From contig JACIWK010000001.1 of NCBI GenBank assembly GCA_014360985.1, forward strand, positions 1-64,000: a DNA stretch of 64,000 nt, given 5' to 3'. Positions 26,103-34,689 of the stretch are shown here, in pieces; position 1 is the stretch's first letter; the number at the start of each line of letters is the position of its first letter. The position numbers were made by a program, and so were the translations under genes. The DNA comes from Candidatus Bipolaricaulota bacterium (lineage in GTDB: Bacteria; Bipolaricaulota; Bipolaricaulia; Bipolaricaulales; Bipolaricaulaceae). The notes below the pieces were generated by a model. It was not told the DNA's origin. It worked only from the letters and a program-made list of their open reading frames with translations, and made no database searches.

Positions 26103-26855
26103 ATGCGAGGGGTCAAGGTGCAGCTTCCCCCGGCCGTGCCGCTCTGTGAGCGGTGTCCGCACGCGTGCTCCGGGATCTTCGCCGATCTGGCGGAGCCGGA
26201 GAGACGGAAGCTCGTCTCCCTCATGCGGCCGGTGGAGCTCGAATCGGGGGCAATGGTGTTCCAGGAGGGGATGCCGGCGCTGGGCCTCTACATCCTCTGT
26301 CGGGGGAAGATCAAGATCGCCAAACGCAGCCGCGCTGGCCATTCCCAGATCCTGAAGCTCCTCGGGCCGGGGGAGATCCTCGGCGAAAAGACGCTGTTCG
26401 ACCAGGAGACCTACACCTGCTACGCCAAGACCCTCGAACCGTCGCTCCTCGTGTTCATCCCCCGCGACCAGTTCCTTCCCTTCTTGCGCGGTCATCCCGA
26501 CGTCGCGCTACGGCTCATCGAGAAGCTGGCCCACGAGAGCAAGATCTTCGGTGACCGCCTCGTCGAGATCACGTCGCGGTCCGCCCGCGAGCGCGTGGCG
26601 CGGGCCCTTGTGGAGCTGGGCCAGGCATTCGGGGCGGAAACCGCCGCGGGGTGGGACATCGGGGTCGAGCTCCCGCGGGCGGAGCTCGCGGAGATGGCGG
26701 GGGTGTCCACCGAGACCGCGATCCGCATCCTGTCGGAGTTTCGGGACCGCGGCCTCGTCGCGCTCCCCGGCCGGCGGATCGTCATCGTCAACGCGGACGA
26801 ACTGAAAGCTCTCGCCCACCCATTCCGGACCTTCCTGCGGGAGAACCCCGCCTAG
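26103..26855 (+). CDS. Crp/Fnr-family transcription regulator with N-terminal cysteine cluster
   Basis: The 250-residue regulator has a cyclic-nucleotide-binding-type sensor domain (about 25-145, with GMPALGLYILCRGKIKI and LLGPGEILGE) and a C-terminal winged helix (about 170-235, with LPRAELAEMAGVSTETAIRI as recognition region). Before the sensor domain lie Cys15, Cys18 and Cys22. Cys66 and Cys106 follow inside the domain. FNR proteins hold an oxygen-sensitive 4Fe-4S cluster with three N-terminal cysteines plus one internal. The spacing here differs from E. coli FNR, so a cluster is plausible but not shown. There is no Shine-Dalgarno sequence; TACAAG is eight bases upstream. The hydrogenase protease gene follows after 11 bases, suggesting a shared anaerobic function. 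Confidence 0.88.
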   Translation: MRGVKVQLPPAVPLCERCPHACSGIFADLAEPERRKLVSLMRPVELESGAMVFQEGMPALGLYILCRGKIKIAKRSRAGHSQILKLLGPGEILGEKTLFDQETYTCYAKTLEPSLLVFIPRDQFLPFLRGHPDVALRLIEKLAHESKIFGDRLVEITSRSARERVARALVELGQAFGAETAAGWDIGVELPRAELAEMAGVSTETAIRILSEFRDRGLVALPGRRIVIVNADELKALAHPFRTFLRENPA

Positions 26856-26866
26856 CTCGGCACCCT

Positions 26867-27391
26867 GTGCGGCGCGCGGTTCTGGGAATTGGGAACCCCC
26901 TGCGGTGCGACGACGGGGTAGGAATATGGGTCGCAGAGCAGATGAGAGGACGGGGGTGGGAGGTTATCTCCGCTGGCCCGAGCGTGGAGAACGTGCTGGG
27001 GATCGTGCGCCGGCTCGCCCCCGACCTCCTCGTGGTCGTGGACGCCGCGGAGATGGGGCTCCCTCCGGGGACCGTGCGCCGCCTGCCCCTGGACGGGTCC
27101 GAGCGGATGCTCGGCTCGACCCACGCCCTTCCGTTGCCCTTCCTCCTCTCCACCGTGCGCGACCGGGTGGGGGAGATCGTTCTCGTCGGGATCCAGCCCG
27201 CCGACCGCTCCCTCGGGGAGGGGCTCACGCCGGCGGTGAAAGCTGGGGCAGAGGAACTCGGCGCGCGCCTCCGGGACGGGAGGCTAGGGGAGATCCTGCC
27301 GCTTGCCTTGGCTGAAGGAACATCGCCGCCTCCCGCGGGAGGACCATCCCGAGGAGCGAACCAAGGACCGTGGCCCGATCGCGGGGGTTGA
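26867..27391 (+). CDS. Hydrogenase maturation endopeptidase (HyaD/HycI/HoxW family)
   Basis: The 174-residue protein has the family layout. VLGIGNPLRCDDGVG stands at the N-terminus with the metal-binding acidic residue, VVDAAEMG near residue 60, and STHALPLPFLL near 85 with the His ligand. These proteases cut the C-terminal tail of the [NiFe]-hydrogenase large subunit after nickel is inserted. The last 30 residues are Pro/Gly-rich and look unconserved. The GTG start follows the regulator's stop by 11 bases without a visible ribosome binding site, so translation may be coupled. No hydrogenase subunit is in the window, so the substrate is encoded elsewhere. Confidence 0.85.
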   Translation: MRRAVLGIGNPLRCDDGVGIWVAEQMRGRGWEVISAGPSVENVLGIVRRLAPDLLVVVDAAEMGLPPGTVRRLPLDGSERMLGSTHALPLPFLLSTVRDRVGEIVLVGIQPADRSLGEGLTPAVKAGAEELGARLRDGRLGEILPLALAEGTSPPPAGGPSRGANQGPWPDRGG

Positions 27392-27846
27392 ACCCACGCC
27401 GGCGGTGACCGAGGAATGAGCGTGGCTACTGCCCCTTGACCTTGGCGAGGCCGCGATCGGGATCGCGGTAAGAGATTCGATTTTGACGGTACGCCGGGAA
27501 CCGAGTTCCAGGGCCACCCGGACGACGGACGCCACGTGCGGTGTCTCCCCGATGCTCACGAAATCGTACCGAGCCAAGGTCGCGTACGGCGGACCAGGTC
27601 AGTCGTCTCCCACTTCCTTCCAGGGTTCGGTGGATGTTTCTACCTCGTTTCTACCACCACCCACTTGACTCGTGAACCGCGCTTCAATGACCACCGACCA
27701 TGCTCCAACCCGGCATCGGCAGGAGGAGCAGCACCCTGGAGACGGGCCCCTTACGGGACCATGATCCGTCCGCGCTGTTCTGTTTCCGCCAGAGCAGGCC
27801 CGTCAGCTGGCTTGCGAGAACGACGGCTCCCTCGCATCTCCCCCCG
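27392..27846. other. 455-base intergenic region with a possible decayed gene
   Basis: On the minus strand a frame begins at 27577 (MARYDFVSIGETPHVASVV...) and looks protein-like for about 45 codons. It then turns into low-quality Ser/Arg-rich sequence and runs into the hydrogenase protease gene, so it may be a gene remnant. A GTGAACCG...ATGACC motif lies near 27670-27695 and resembles sequences near 30.1 and 30.68 kb. No promoter or RNA was recognised. Confidence 0.35.
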
Positions 27847-29106
27847 TCACTTGCACGAGCAGGCGTCCCAAAGCAGAAAGTCCCCGCCTGCGCCAATGAA
27901 CCTCACCCATCCGCCCGACGCACCGAACTCCACCCGGATCGAGACTCCGACCCCATAGAGCACAGACGGCCGTGCAGCGATGTCGAAACCTTCCATCACT
28001 GGTCCTTCCGCAATCGCGAGACCCTCGTACCGGGCATGGCACGTGTCCCCATCCCAGACGTGCACCCTGGTTACTTTGACTTCGGTCCCGCTCGTGTGAA
28101 CCCGGATGAGCACGCGGAGCAGCCGATACCGGAAGCTGATCTCACCACCCGCCGCACTGCTGAAACAGGTCCCGATCACAGGGGTGGGGATGGCGAAGTG
28201 GAACCAGCCACCAGAGTTGGGTTTCCCTACCACGTGTGTGGCGTAGCCCAAACGGGTGACGCTCACCGTGGACTCCGGGTTCTCCAGCTCAACGCCGGAC
28301 CCATGGGTCCAGAAGGCGTGGAAGCAGCTCCCGGACGGCTCACCATCCCCTCCTCCCGGGGGTCCACCCCTCGGCCTGAGGCAGAGTGTCTTGAGATCAT
28401 GGGTCGCGATGAAGAACAGGTCGAACGTGGAGAACTCGGTCACCAGGAGATCCTCGTAGCCCTCGGCGCTGATCTTGAACGCGCTGATTCCCCCACCATC
28501 GAGCGTTGGCACAACGGGGGTTAGCGTGAACGTGAGATCTGGGAGGGGCGTCACCGTACAGATCGTCAGCTTGCCCGTTACAGTCTTATTCGGCGCGATG
28601 GTCACGGTGAACTTGCCATCGCTGTCAGTCCTCCCAGTAACCGGTTGGTACTCCTCCGGCCCCCTGGCCCCCAGCACCTCAAGGATCACGGTGAGCGTGA
28701 TCGCGCTCGGCACACCGGCCGCCGTAGCCTGGAACCTAAGCTCGAACCTTCGCCCGGCAGTCCCCGCAGGCACGGTGAACCTGTACTGAGCGTTCACCGA
28801 GCCCGACCCGGACACGGGGGTGAAGGACGACCACCCCGTGGGGAGCGCCGCGGCCGAGATGGTCACCGTCCCAGCCGGCGTACGCTGCGCCGAGAGGTTG
28901 ACGGTTCCCGTGGTTCCCTCGGGAACCGAACACTGAACGACGTTCGACGCCACCTGGCTGCACGTCCCGCCGGAGACCGTTAAGTTCCCGCAGAACCTGA
29001 GCGTAACGGTCGTGCCACCGACCGTGTACGGTATTTCAGAACACTGCGCCCACCCCACCAGGGCCCAAACGACTGTTAGTCCAACACCGAGCAGAACGCG
29101 ACGCAT
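27847..29106 (-). CDS. Secreted protein with N-terminal Ig-like part and C-terminal beta domain (DUF6623-like)
   Basis: The 419-residue protein has a signal peptide (LLGVGLTVVWALVGWAQ). The first part, to about residue 145, is a Cys-containing beta-rich region that reads like an Ig/invasin-type fold. A segment around residues 150-180 (TGRTDSDGKFTVTIAPNKTV) resembles the DDEGKFTCTVNF segment of the next gene upstream, suggesting related carbohydrate- or matrix-type domains. The C-terminal 170 residues contain GGWFHFAIPTPVI and VTRVHVWDGD, which resemble a small beta domain I recall as DUF6623. Cysteines at the far C-terminus (DACSCK) may form a disulfide. GGAGGTGAG precedes the ATG. The function is unknown. 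Confidence 0.6.
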   Translation of the reverse strand: MRRVLLGVGLTVVWALVGWAQCSEIPYTVGGTTVTLRFCGNLTVSGGTCSQVASNVVQCSVPEGTTGTVNLSAQRTPAGTVTISAAALPTGWSSFTPVSGSGSVNAQYRFTVPAGTAGRRFELRFQATAAGVPSAITLTVILEVLGARGPEEYQPVTGRTDSDGKFTVTIAPNKTVTGKLTICTVTPLPDLTFTLTPVVPTLDGGGISAFKISAEGYEDLLVTEFSTFDLFFIATHDLKTLCLRPRGGPPGGGDGEPSGSCFHAFWTHGSGVELENPESTVSVTRLGYATHVVGKPNSGGWFHFAIPTPVIGTCFSSAAGGEISFRYRLLRVLIRVHTSGTEVKVTRVHVWDGDTCHARYEGLAIAEGPVMEGFDIAARPSVLYGVGVSIRVEFGASGGWVRFIGAGGDFLLWDACSCK

Positions 29107-29158
29107 GCTGCCTCACCTCCCGCACGCGTGATCCAGGATGCCTGAACCACGCACATCC

Positions 29159-30067
29159 TCAACCGAACCCAGGAAGTTCCGGCTTCTCCTCGATCGGTTC
29201 TTCAACCTTGGTCTCCACCGGCTTCCATTCGCCGAGCGACCGCCACCTCCCCGGCACGCTCGGGTCGGGCTGCCACCAGTGGTACATGTACTCCTTGCCG
29301 CCCGCGCCCTTGACCAGGAAGTGCTCGCAGTGCTGGGCAGAAGGCGGCAGACTCGGCACCCGCTTGAACACCACCCTCTCCTTCTCCACCCACACCTTCC
29401 CGTCGCTGTGGTAGTAGGTCTGGGTCACTTGGCCCGGCTCCACCTTCTCCACCACGACCCACCGGCACGCCCGCGGCACTTCCCGAGGAAGCTCGGGCAC
29501 CTTGTTCGCCAGCCGGAGCCCGGCGATCGGGTCAAACTCGTACCAGAGCTCCGCTGTGCACGTCCCGGTGACGAAATGCACGTACTCACCGGTCTCCCCG
29601 TAGAGCTTGATCCCCTGCGTGATGTCCTGACAGCGGATGCTGACCTTCGGGGTGACCACGACCGAACCTAGGTCGATCGAGACCCCTGACCCGGTCCAGT
29701 CAATGGTGTACCGTGGAACTCTCTCCCAATCGAAGCCGTCAGCGCTGACCCACAGCGCCCCGACGTTCCCGATCCCGAGGATCGCCAGGATCTCGGGGCG
29801 GCTTTCGAAGAGGAGCTTCAGGGACACGGCACCAATCTCCCCCAGGGGATCGCTCAGCGAGCCCGTGACCTTCAGGATGTTCGCGAAGTTCACCGTGCAC
29901 GTGAACTTCCCTTCATCGTCCGTCCTCCCGGCAAAGAACCTCCCTGCATCGTCGGTTACCGCTAAGGTGAACCTCGCGGGGTCGTCGCTCACAGATCCCT
30001 GGGCAGGCTCGACAGCGCCCACGAGCGCCACCACGAAGACCGCTAGACTGAACTCTCTCCACCGCAT
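29159..30067 (-). CDS. Secreted protein of unknown function
   Basis: The 302-residue protein has an N-terminal signal peptide (FSLAVFVVALVGAVEPAQG). It then has a beta-rich stretch with the motif TDDAGRFFAGRTDDEGKFTC near residues 38-57, a middle region with two Cys (SIRCQDI and GTCTAELWYEF), and a polar, Glu/Pro-rich tail (KVEEPIEEKPELPG) ending near the C-terminus. No catalytic motif or named family is recognised. GGAGGAGGTGGG precedes the ATG. It lies 52 bases upstream of the gene at 27847-29106 in the same direction and shares the DDEGKFT/SDGKFT-type motif with it, so the pair probably forms one transcription unit with a common surface role. Confidence 0.6.
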   Translation of the reverse strand: MRWREFSLAVFVVALVGAVEPAQGSVSDDPARFTLAVTDDAGRFFAGRTDDEGKFTCTVNFANILKVTGSLSDPLGEIGAVSLKLLFESRPEILAILGIGNVGALWVSADGFDWERVPRYTIDWTGSGVSIDLGSVVVTPKVSIRCQDITQGIKLYGETGEYVHFVTGTCTAELWYEFDPIAGLRLANKVPELPREVPRACRWVVVEKVEPGQVTQTYYHSDGKVWVEKERVVFKRVPSLPPSAQHCEHFLVKGAGGKEYMYHWWQPDPSVPGRWRSLGEWKPVETKVEEPIEEKPELPGFG

Positions 30068-30716
30068 GATCCCACCTCCTCCCTACACCCGTGAACCGTA
30101 GTCCGTTGACCGTGGCTCGATGACCCGCAGGATTCGTGATCGGTGTGTCCCTCACCACCACCCCCTCCGTCGCGGCAGGGAACATGGCTTGGGGAGGGCG
30201 AGGGAAGGGAGGCAGTTGGGCTGGATAGAGGGGAACGGGAGCCGCAACCCCCTGCCGACGAGCCGCGTTCTTCTTCTTGCTAGATAACCAGTATACACCC
30301 CTGTCCAGGGGGAGGTTTCATGCCCGTCCAGAGAAGTTCTGGAGCGCCTTCGACAACGGCGCGGCGTCCGAAAGCGGATCTGATCAGCACCATTGCGCGT
30401 CCCACACCCTCTCAACGCTCGGGAACGGGAGAGGACCTGGGTTTCGGCGGGGCGTTGCCCCTCGGACCAAGCCCACGGGCCTCCCGCTGAGCAGCGCTCG
30501 CGCGCGACGCCCCTGCGGGCTGGCGGTTCCCCCGCGGCGGGCTATACTCAGCGTTGTGAGTTCGCGCCCTTCTGCTCGAGGCTTACCCATCCCACCGCAT
30601 GCCTCACCTCCCAGCCCGGGCAGAAGGGCGCTGCTCATCTGCGAAGCCGGTCACGGGTGATGAATGACGCGTGACGGTTCACGAATGACGGCAAACGGGC
30701 TTCATAAGGGATTCAG
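30068..30716. other. 649-base intergenic region between divergent genes
   Basis: No convincing gene is seen. Degenerate GTGAACCGT / GTTGACC / CGATGACC strings fill about 30088-30145, and similar GAATGACGCGTGACGG strings lie at 30662-30690. TATACT on the minus strand (30295-30290) could be a -10 for the secreted-protein pair, but no -35 supports it. Leader RNA or decayed sequence are both possible. Confidence 0.45.
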
Positions 30717-32354
30717 GTGAAGATCGCTCTCGGCCAGATCAATCCGACGGTGGGGGATCTCCCCGGAAACCGGGCGTTGATCTTGGACACGATCGCCGCG
30801 GCCCGCGAGCGAGGCGCGGACCTCGTCGTTCTGCCTGAGCTCGCCCTCCTCGGGTACCCCCCGCGGGACCTCCTCCTCCGCACCGGGTTCCTCGACGCGG
30901 CCGACCGCGAGTTCGCCGCGGTCGTCGCGGCAAGCCGGGACATCGCGGTCGTGATCGGCCACGTCCTGCGAGGGGGCACGAGGGAGGCGAACGTCGCCGA
31001 CCCGTCCGCCCAGGCATTCGGGGGCGATGTGCTCCTCTACAACGCGGCGTTCCTCCTCGCGCGTGGTGGCATCATCGGCCACCAGGCCAAGCACCGGTTG
31101 CCCTCGTTCGACGTGTTCGAGGAGGAGCGCTACTTCGCACCGGGAACGGAGGTAGCCGTGCTCGATTGGCAAGGCTTGCGCCTCGGGCTCTCGGTGTGCG
31201 AGGACTTCTGGTACGAGGAAGGGGTGCTCGCCGCTCAAGCCGCAGCCGGAGTGGACCTCCTTGTCAACGTCTCCGCCTCGCCGTACTTCCGCGGCAAGCC
31301 CGCCCTCCGCTACGCCCTCGCCCGCCGGTGGGCGCAGCGGTCCGGAGCCCCGTTCGTCTACGCCAACCTCGTCGGAGGACAGGACGAGCTCGTGTTCGAC
31401 GGTGGATCGTTCACCGTCCGCCCGGATGGGGCGTTCCTCCTCGCCGCCCCGCGGTTCGCCGCGGGCCTGTACGTGGTCGACACCGCCGCCGCCCCCGCTG
31501 CGCCACCGACTGAGGACGGGATCGACACCATCCACGCAGCCCTTACGGCGGGGATCCGGGACTACCTCAACAAGAACGGGATCCCAGGGGCGATCGTGGG
31601 GATCTCGGGGGGCGTGGACTCAGCGGTCGTGGCGGCGCTGGCCTGCGAGGCCCTTGGCTCCCATCGCGTGGTGGGCACCTTCTTCCCTGGCCCGTACACC
31701 GCGCCAGAGTCCGCGGACGAGGCCCGCGAGCTCGCCGACGCTCTGGGGATCCGGCTCATCGAGGTTGAGATCGACCCCATCGTTGCCTCCCTCACCTCCG
31801 CCCTGTCCCCCCACGTCGCCGTGGAGGGAGTGGTGGAGGAGAACCTCCAGGCCCGGATCCGTGGGATCCTGTGGATGGCCCTGTCCAACGCGAGCGGACA
31901 TGTCGTCCTCTGCTGCGGGAACAAGTCGGAGCTCGCCGCGGGGTACAATACGCTCTACGGGGACACGGTGGGAGCGTTGGCCCCGATCGGCGACCTCGTC
32001 AAGGGCGAGGTGTATGCGCTCGCCCGCTTCATCAACGAGCGGGCCGGCCGGAGCCTCATCCCGGAGAGAACCCTCACCCGCCCGCCATCGGCCGAGCTTC
32101 GTCCGCACCAGCGGGACGACGAGGATCTGCCCCCGTACGAGGTGCTCGACCCGCTCGTGCGGGCCCTCGTCGTGGAGAACCGGTCCTGGGACGAAGTTGC
32201 GCGATCGTTTGGCGAGGAGATCGCTCGGGACATCGCCCACCGCCTCCGGACCTCGGAGTACAAGCGGAGGCAGTCCCCCATCATCCTCAAGGTATCGCCG
32301 AAGGCGTTTGGGATGGGCCGCCGCTTCCCCGTCACCCACCGCTTCGGGGGTTGA
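30717..32354 (+). CDS. nadE: Glutamine-dependent NAD+ synthetase
   Basis: The 545-residue enzyme converts deamido-NAD to NAD, the last step of NAD synthesis. The N-terminal nitrilase-type glutaminase domain (1-270) has the Glu in LPELALLGYP, the Lys in AKHRLPSFD and the nucleophile Cys in SVCEDFWY. The C-terminal synthetase domain starts with the PP-loop GISGGVDSAVVAAL near residue 300. NKSELAAGYNTLYGD and RPPSAELRPHQRDDEDLPPYE follow, both typical of NadE. An internal ammonia channel joins the two parts in homologues. The GTG start follows AAGGG by six bases. It converges on ftsZ with 20 bases between stops. Confidence 0.96.
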   Translation: MKIALGQINPTVGDLPGNRALILDTIAAARERGADLVVLPELALLGYPPRDLLLRTGFLDAADREFAAVVAASRDIAVVIGHVLRGGTREANVADPSAQAFGGDVLLYNAAFLLARGGIIGHQAKHRLPSFDVFEEERYFAPGTEVAVLDWQGLRLGLSVCEDFWYEEGVLAAQAAAGVDLLVNVSASPYFRGKPALRYALARRWAQRSGAPFVYANLVGGQDELVFDGGSFTVRPDGAFLLAAPRFAAGLYVVDTAAAPAAPPTEDGIDTIHAALTAGIRDYLNKNGIPGAIVGISGGVDSAVVAALACEALGSHRVVGTFFPGPYTAPESADEARELADALGIRLIEVEIDPIVASLTSALSPHVAVEGVVEENLQARIRGILWMALSNASGHVVLCCGNKSELAAGYNTLYGDTVGALAPIGDLVKGEVYALARFINERAGRSLIPERTLTRPPSAELRPHQRDDEDLPPYEVLDPLVRALVVENRSWDEVARSFGEEIARDIAHRLRTSEYKRRQSPIILKVSPKAFGMGRRFPVTHRFGG

Positions 32355-32374
32355 TCCGCCTGGGGCGGGCTCCC

Positions 32375-33436
32375 CTACGGGACCTCGGGACGACGGGAGC
32401 GACGCAGGAACGTGGGGATGTCGTAATTGTCGCGGACCCCCTCCCGTTCCAGCCTCTCGAGGACGATACCCTCGTCGGCCTCCATGATCTCCCCACCCTG
32501 GCCAAGGGGGAATCCGGTCGCGATCACGGTCACCCTCGCTTTCTGCATCCCCTCGCGGATGGTGGCCCCGAAGATGAGGTCGGCCTTGTCGGAGAGGGCC
32601 TCTTGGATCGCGCTCGCCGCCGCGGTGACCTCCTCCAGGGTGAGGTCATCCCCGCCGGTGATGTTGAGGATCGCTCGCTTGGCGCCCTTGACGCTGAAGT
32701 CGAGGAGGGGGGAGGAGATCGAGCGGCGAGCCGCCTCGCGGGTTTTGTTGTCCCCATCCGCCTCGCCGATCCCCATGAGGGCGGTCCCAGCCCCCCTCAG
32801 CACCGCCTCGACGTCGGCGAAATCGAGGTTGATGAGCCCCGGCACGGTGATGAGCTCGGTCACCCCTTGAACCCCTTGGCGGAGGATCTCGTCCACGAGC
32901 TCGAATGCCCGCGTGAGGGGCATCTCGGGAGGGGCCACTTTGAGGAGGCGGTCGTTGGAGATGGTGATGATCGCATCCACGTTCTTCGATAGCTGGTGCA
33001 CGCCCCGCTCCGCCCGTTCGGCGCGGGCCAGGCCCTCGAACGAGAACGGGCGGGTCACGATCCCCACGGTGAGGATCCCCAGCTCCTTGGCGATCTCGGC
33101 CACGACGGGGGCGCCCCCGGTCCCCGTCCCCCCGCCCATCCCGGCGGTGATGAACACCATGTCCAGCCCCTCGAGGAGGTCGGCGATCTCGTCGCGGGAT
33201 TCCTCCGCCGCCTCCCGTCCCACGTCCGGGTCCCCCCCTGCTCCCAGCCCACTGGTGCGTTTCCCCCCGAGCTGCAGGCGGCGGTGGGCCTCCACCATCT
33301 CCAGTACCTGGACGTCGGTATTCATCGCCACAAGCTCGACGCCGACCAGCCCAGCCTGGGCCATGCGGTTCACGGCGTTCCCGCCGCCCCCGCCCACCCC
33401 CACCACCATGATCTTGGCCGGGCTCCCCCCCATCAT
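32375..33436 (-). CDS. ftsZ: Cell division protein FtsZ
   Basis: The 353-residue tubulin-like GTPase forms the division ring. The GTP-binding loop VVGVGGGGGNAVNRM is at residues 11-25 and the tubulin signature MGGGTGTGGAPVVAEIA near residue 100. The T7-loop catalytic region has DFADVEAVLRGAGTALMG. The C-terminal peptide DIPTFLRR, which binds FtsA in homologues, is present. The linker before it is only about 29 residues (Glu-rich, likely helical) instead of the long disordered linker seen in many species. The ATG at 33436 is the first of two in a row. ftsA lies seven bases upstream. It is the last gene of the minus-strand division cluster. Confidence 0.97.
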   Translation of the reverse strand: MMGGSPAKIMVVGVGGGGGNAVNRMAQAGLVGVELVAMNTDVQVLEMVEAHRRLQLGGKRTSGLGAGGDPDVGREAAEESRDEIADLLEGLDMVFITAGMGGGTGTGGAPVVAEIAKELGILTVGIVTRPFSFEGLARAERAERGVHQLSKNVDAIITISNDRLLKVAPPEMPLTRAFELVDEILRQGVQGVTELITVPGLINLDFADVEAVLRGAGTALMGIGEADGDNKTREAARRSISSPLLDFSVKGAKRAILNITGGDDLTLEEVTAAASAIQEALSDKADLIFGATIREGMQKARVTVIATGFPLGQGGEIMEADEGIVLERLEREGVRDNYDIPTFLRRSRRPEVP

Positions 33437-33443
33437 CCTTCCC

Positions 33444-34676
33444 TCACCCCCGCAGGAAGCTGCGGAACCACCCGAACAGCTTTCCCAGCATGCCCCTCGA
33501 TCCCCGCGCGCGCTTCGTGGGCACGAAATCCCGGGTCTCCACCGCGTACTTGAGGAGCCCGATCCCGGTAGCGTAGATGGGCGACTCCACGATGTCCCGC
33601 AGCCCGTGGATGCCATGGGGGAGACTCCCCACACGGGCGGGGGTCCCGTACCGTTTCTCGATGTACTCGGCCATTCCGGCCAGAAGCGCTGTCCCACCGG
33701 TGATCACCACGCCCGCGGGGATGAGATCCCGGTAGCCGGCATCCTCGACCTCCTGCATCGCCAGGTCGAGGATCTCCTCGACCCGCGGCTCGATGACCTT
33801 GGCGAGCTTCTTCCGCGACACCTGCTTCACACTCTCGCCGCCGATCGTGGCCACTTCGATCTTCTCGTCATCGGCCACCGAATCGACGAGACACGTCCCG
33901 TATTGCTTCTTGATCCGTTCCGCCTCCTCGATCGGGGTCTGGAGGCCCACCGTGATGTCGTTCGTGATGTGCTCTCCGGCGATAGGGATCGTCTTCGAGA
34001 ACCAGATGTCCCCTCCCCGGAACACGGAGATGTCCGTCGTCCCCCCCCCCGAGTCGAGGAGGACCACGCCCAGCTCCTTCTCCGCAGACGACAAGACCGC
34101 CATCGCCGACGCCAGCGGTTCGAGCACGATCTGGGAGATCCCAATCCCCACCGCCTCAACACACCGCACAAGGTTGTGCACCGCGGTCACCGAGCCAAGC
34201 ACGATGTGCACGTCCACCTCGAGGCGGGTCCCGGTCATCCCGACCGGATCCGTGATCCCCTCCTGCCCGTCCACGATGTACTGCCGGGGGATGACGTGGA
34301 TGAGCTCGACATCGGGAGACAGGGGCATCGTCCGCGCGGCCTCTACCACCCGCCGCACGTCCTCGGCGGTGATGATCCGATCGGGGCGGGTGATGGACAC
34401 GGTCGCGGAGTTGTTGAGGGAACGGATGTGCTTCCCCGCGATGCCGACGTAAGCTTTTTGGACGCGCACGTCGGCCATGTTCTCCGCTTCTTCGACCGCC
34501 TTCCGAATGGACTGAATGGTGCGGCCAATGTCGACCACGACCCCTTTCTCCAACCCCCGGGACGGAGCAGTGCCCAACCCGATGACCTCGATGTACTCGT
34601 CGACCACGTTGGCCACAAGACAGGCCACCTTGGTCGTCCCGACATCCAACCCCACCAACAGCCGCTCCCGCCTCAT
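33444..34676 (-). CDS. ftsA: Cell division protein FtsA
   Basis: The 410-residue actin-like ATPase anchors FtsZ to the membrane. Actin-fold motifs are visible: GLDVGTTKVACLV (phosphate 1), VVLLDSGGGTTDISVF (phosphate 2, near residue 205) and VVITGGTALLAGM (adenosine motif, near 325). The 1C domain between them includes RQYIVDGQEGITDPVGM. The C-terminal end, GKLFGWFRSFLRG, is an amphipathic helix suited to membrane binding. It sits between ftsQ (13 bases) and ftsZ (7 bases), the usual dcw arrangement. The ATG start gives normal length. Confidence 0.95.
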   Translation of the reverse strand: MRRERLLVGLDVGTTKVACLVANVVDEYIEVIGLGTAPSRGLEKGVVVDIGRTIQSIRKAVEEAENMADVRVQKAYVGIAGKHIRSLNNSATVSITRPDRIITAEDVRRVVEAARTMPLSPDVELIHVIPRQYIVDGQEGITDPVGMTGTRLEVDVHIVLGSVTAVHNLVRCVEAVGIGISQIVLEPLASAMAVLSSAEKELGVVLLDSGGGTTDISVFRGGDIWFSKTIPIAGEHITNDITVGLQTPIEEAERIKKQYGTCLVDSVADDEKIEVATIGGESVKQVSRKKLAKVIEPRVEEILDLAMQEVEDAGYRDLIPAGVVITGGTALLAGMAEYIEKRYGTPARVGSLPHGIHGLRDIVESPIYATGIGLLKYAVETRDFVPTKRARGSRGMLGKLFGWFRSFLRG

Positions 34677-34689
34677 CGAACCACCACCT

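Noticed and set aside
27284-27577. A 97-codon minus-strand frame as an intact gene
   Set aside because: It overlaps the end of the hydrogenase protease gene and only its first 45 codons look protein-like. It is described as a possible remnant instead.
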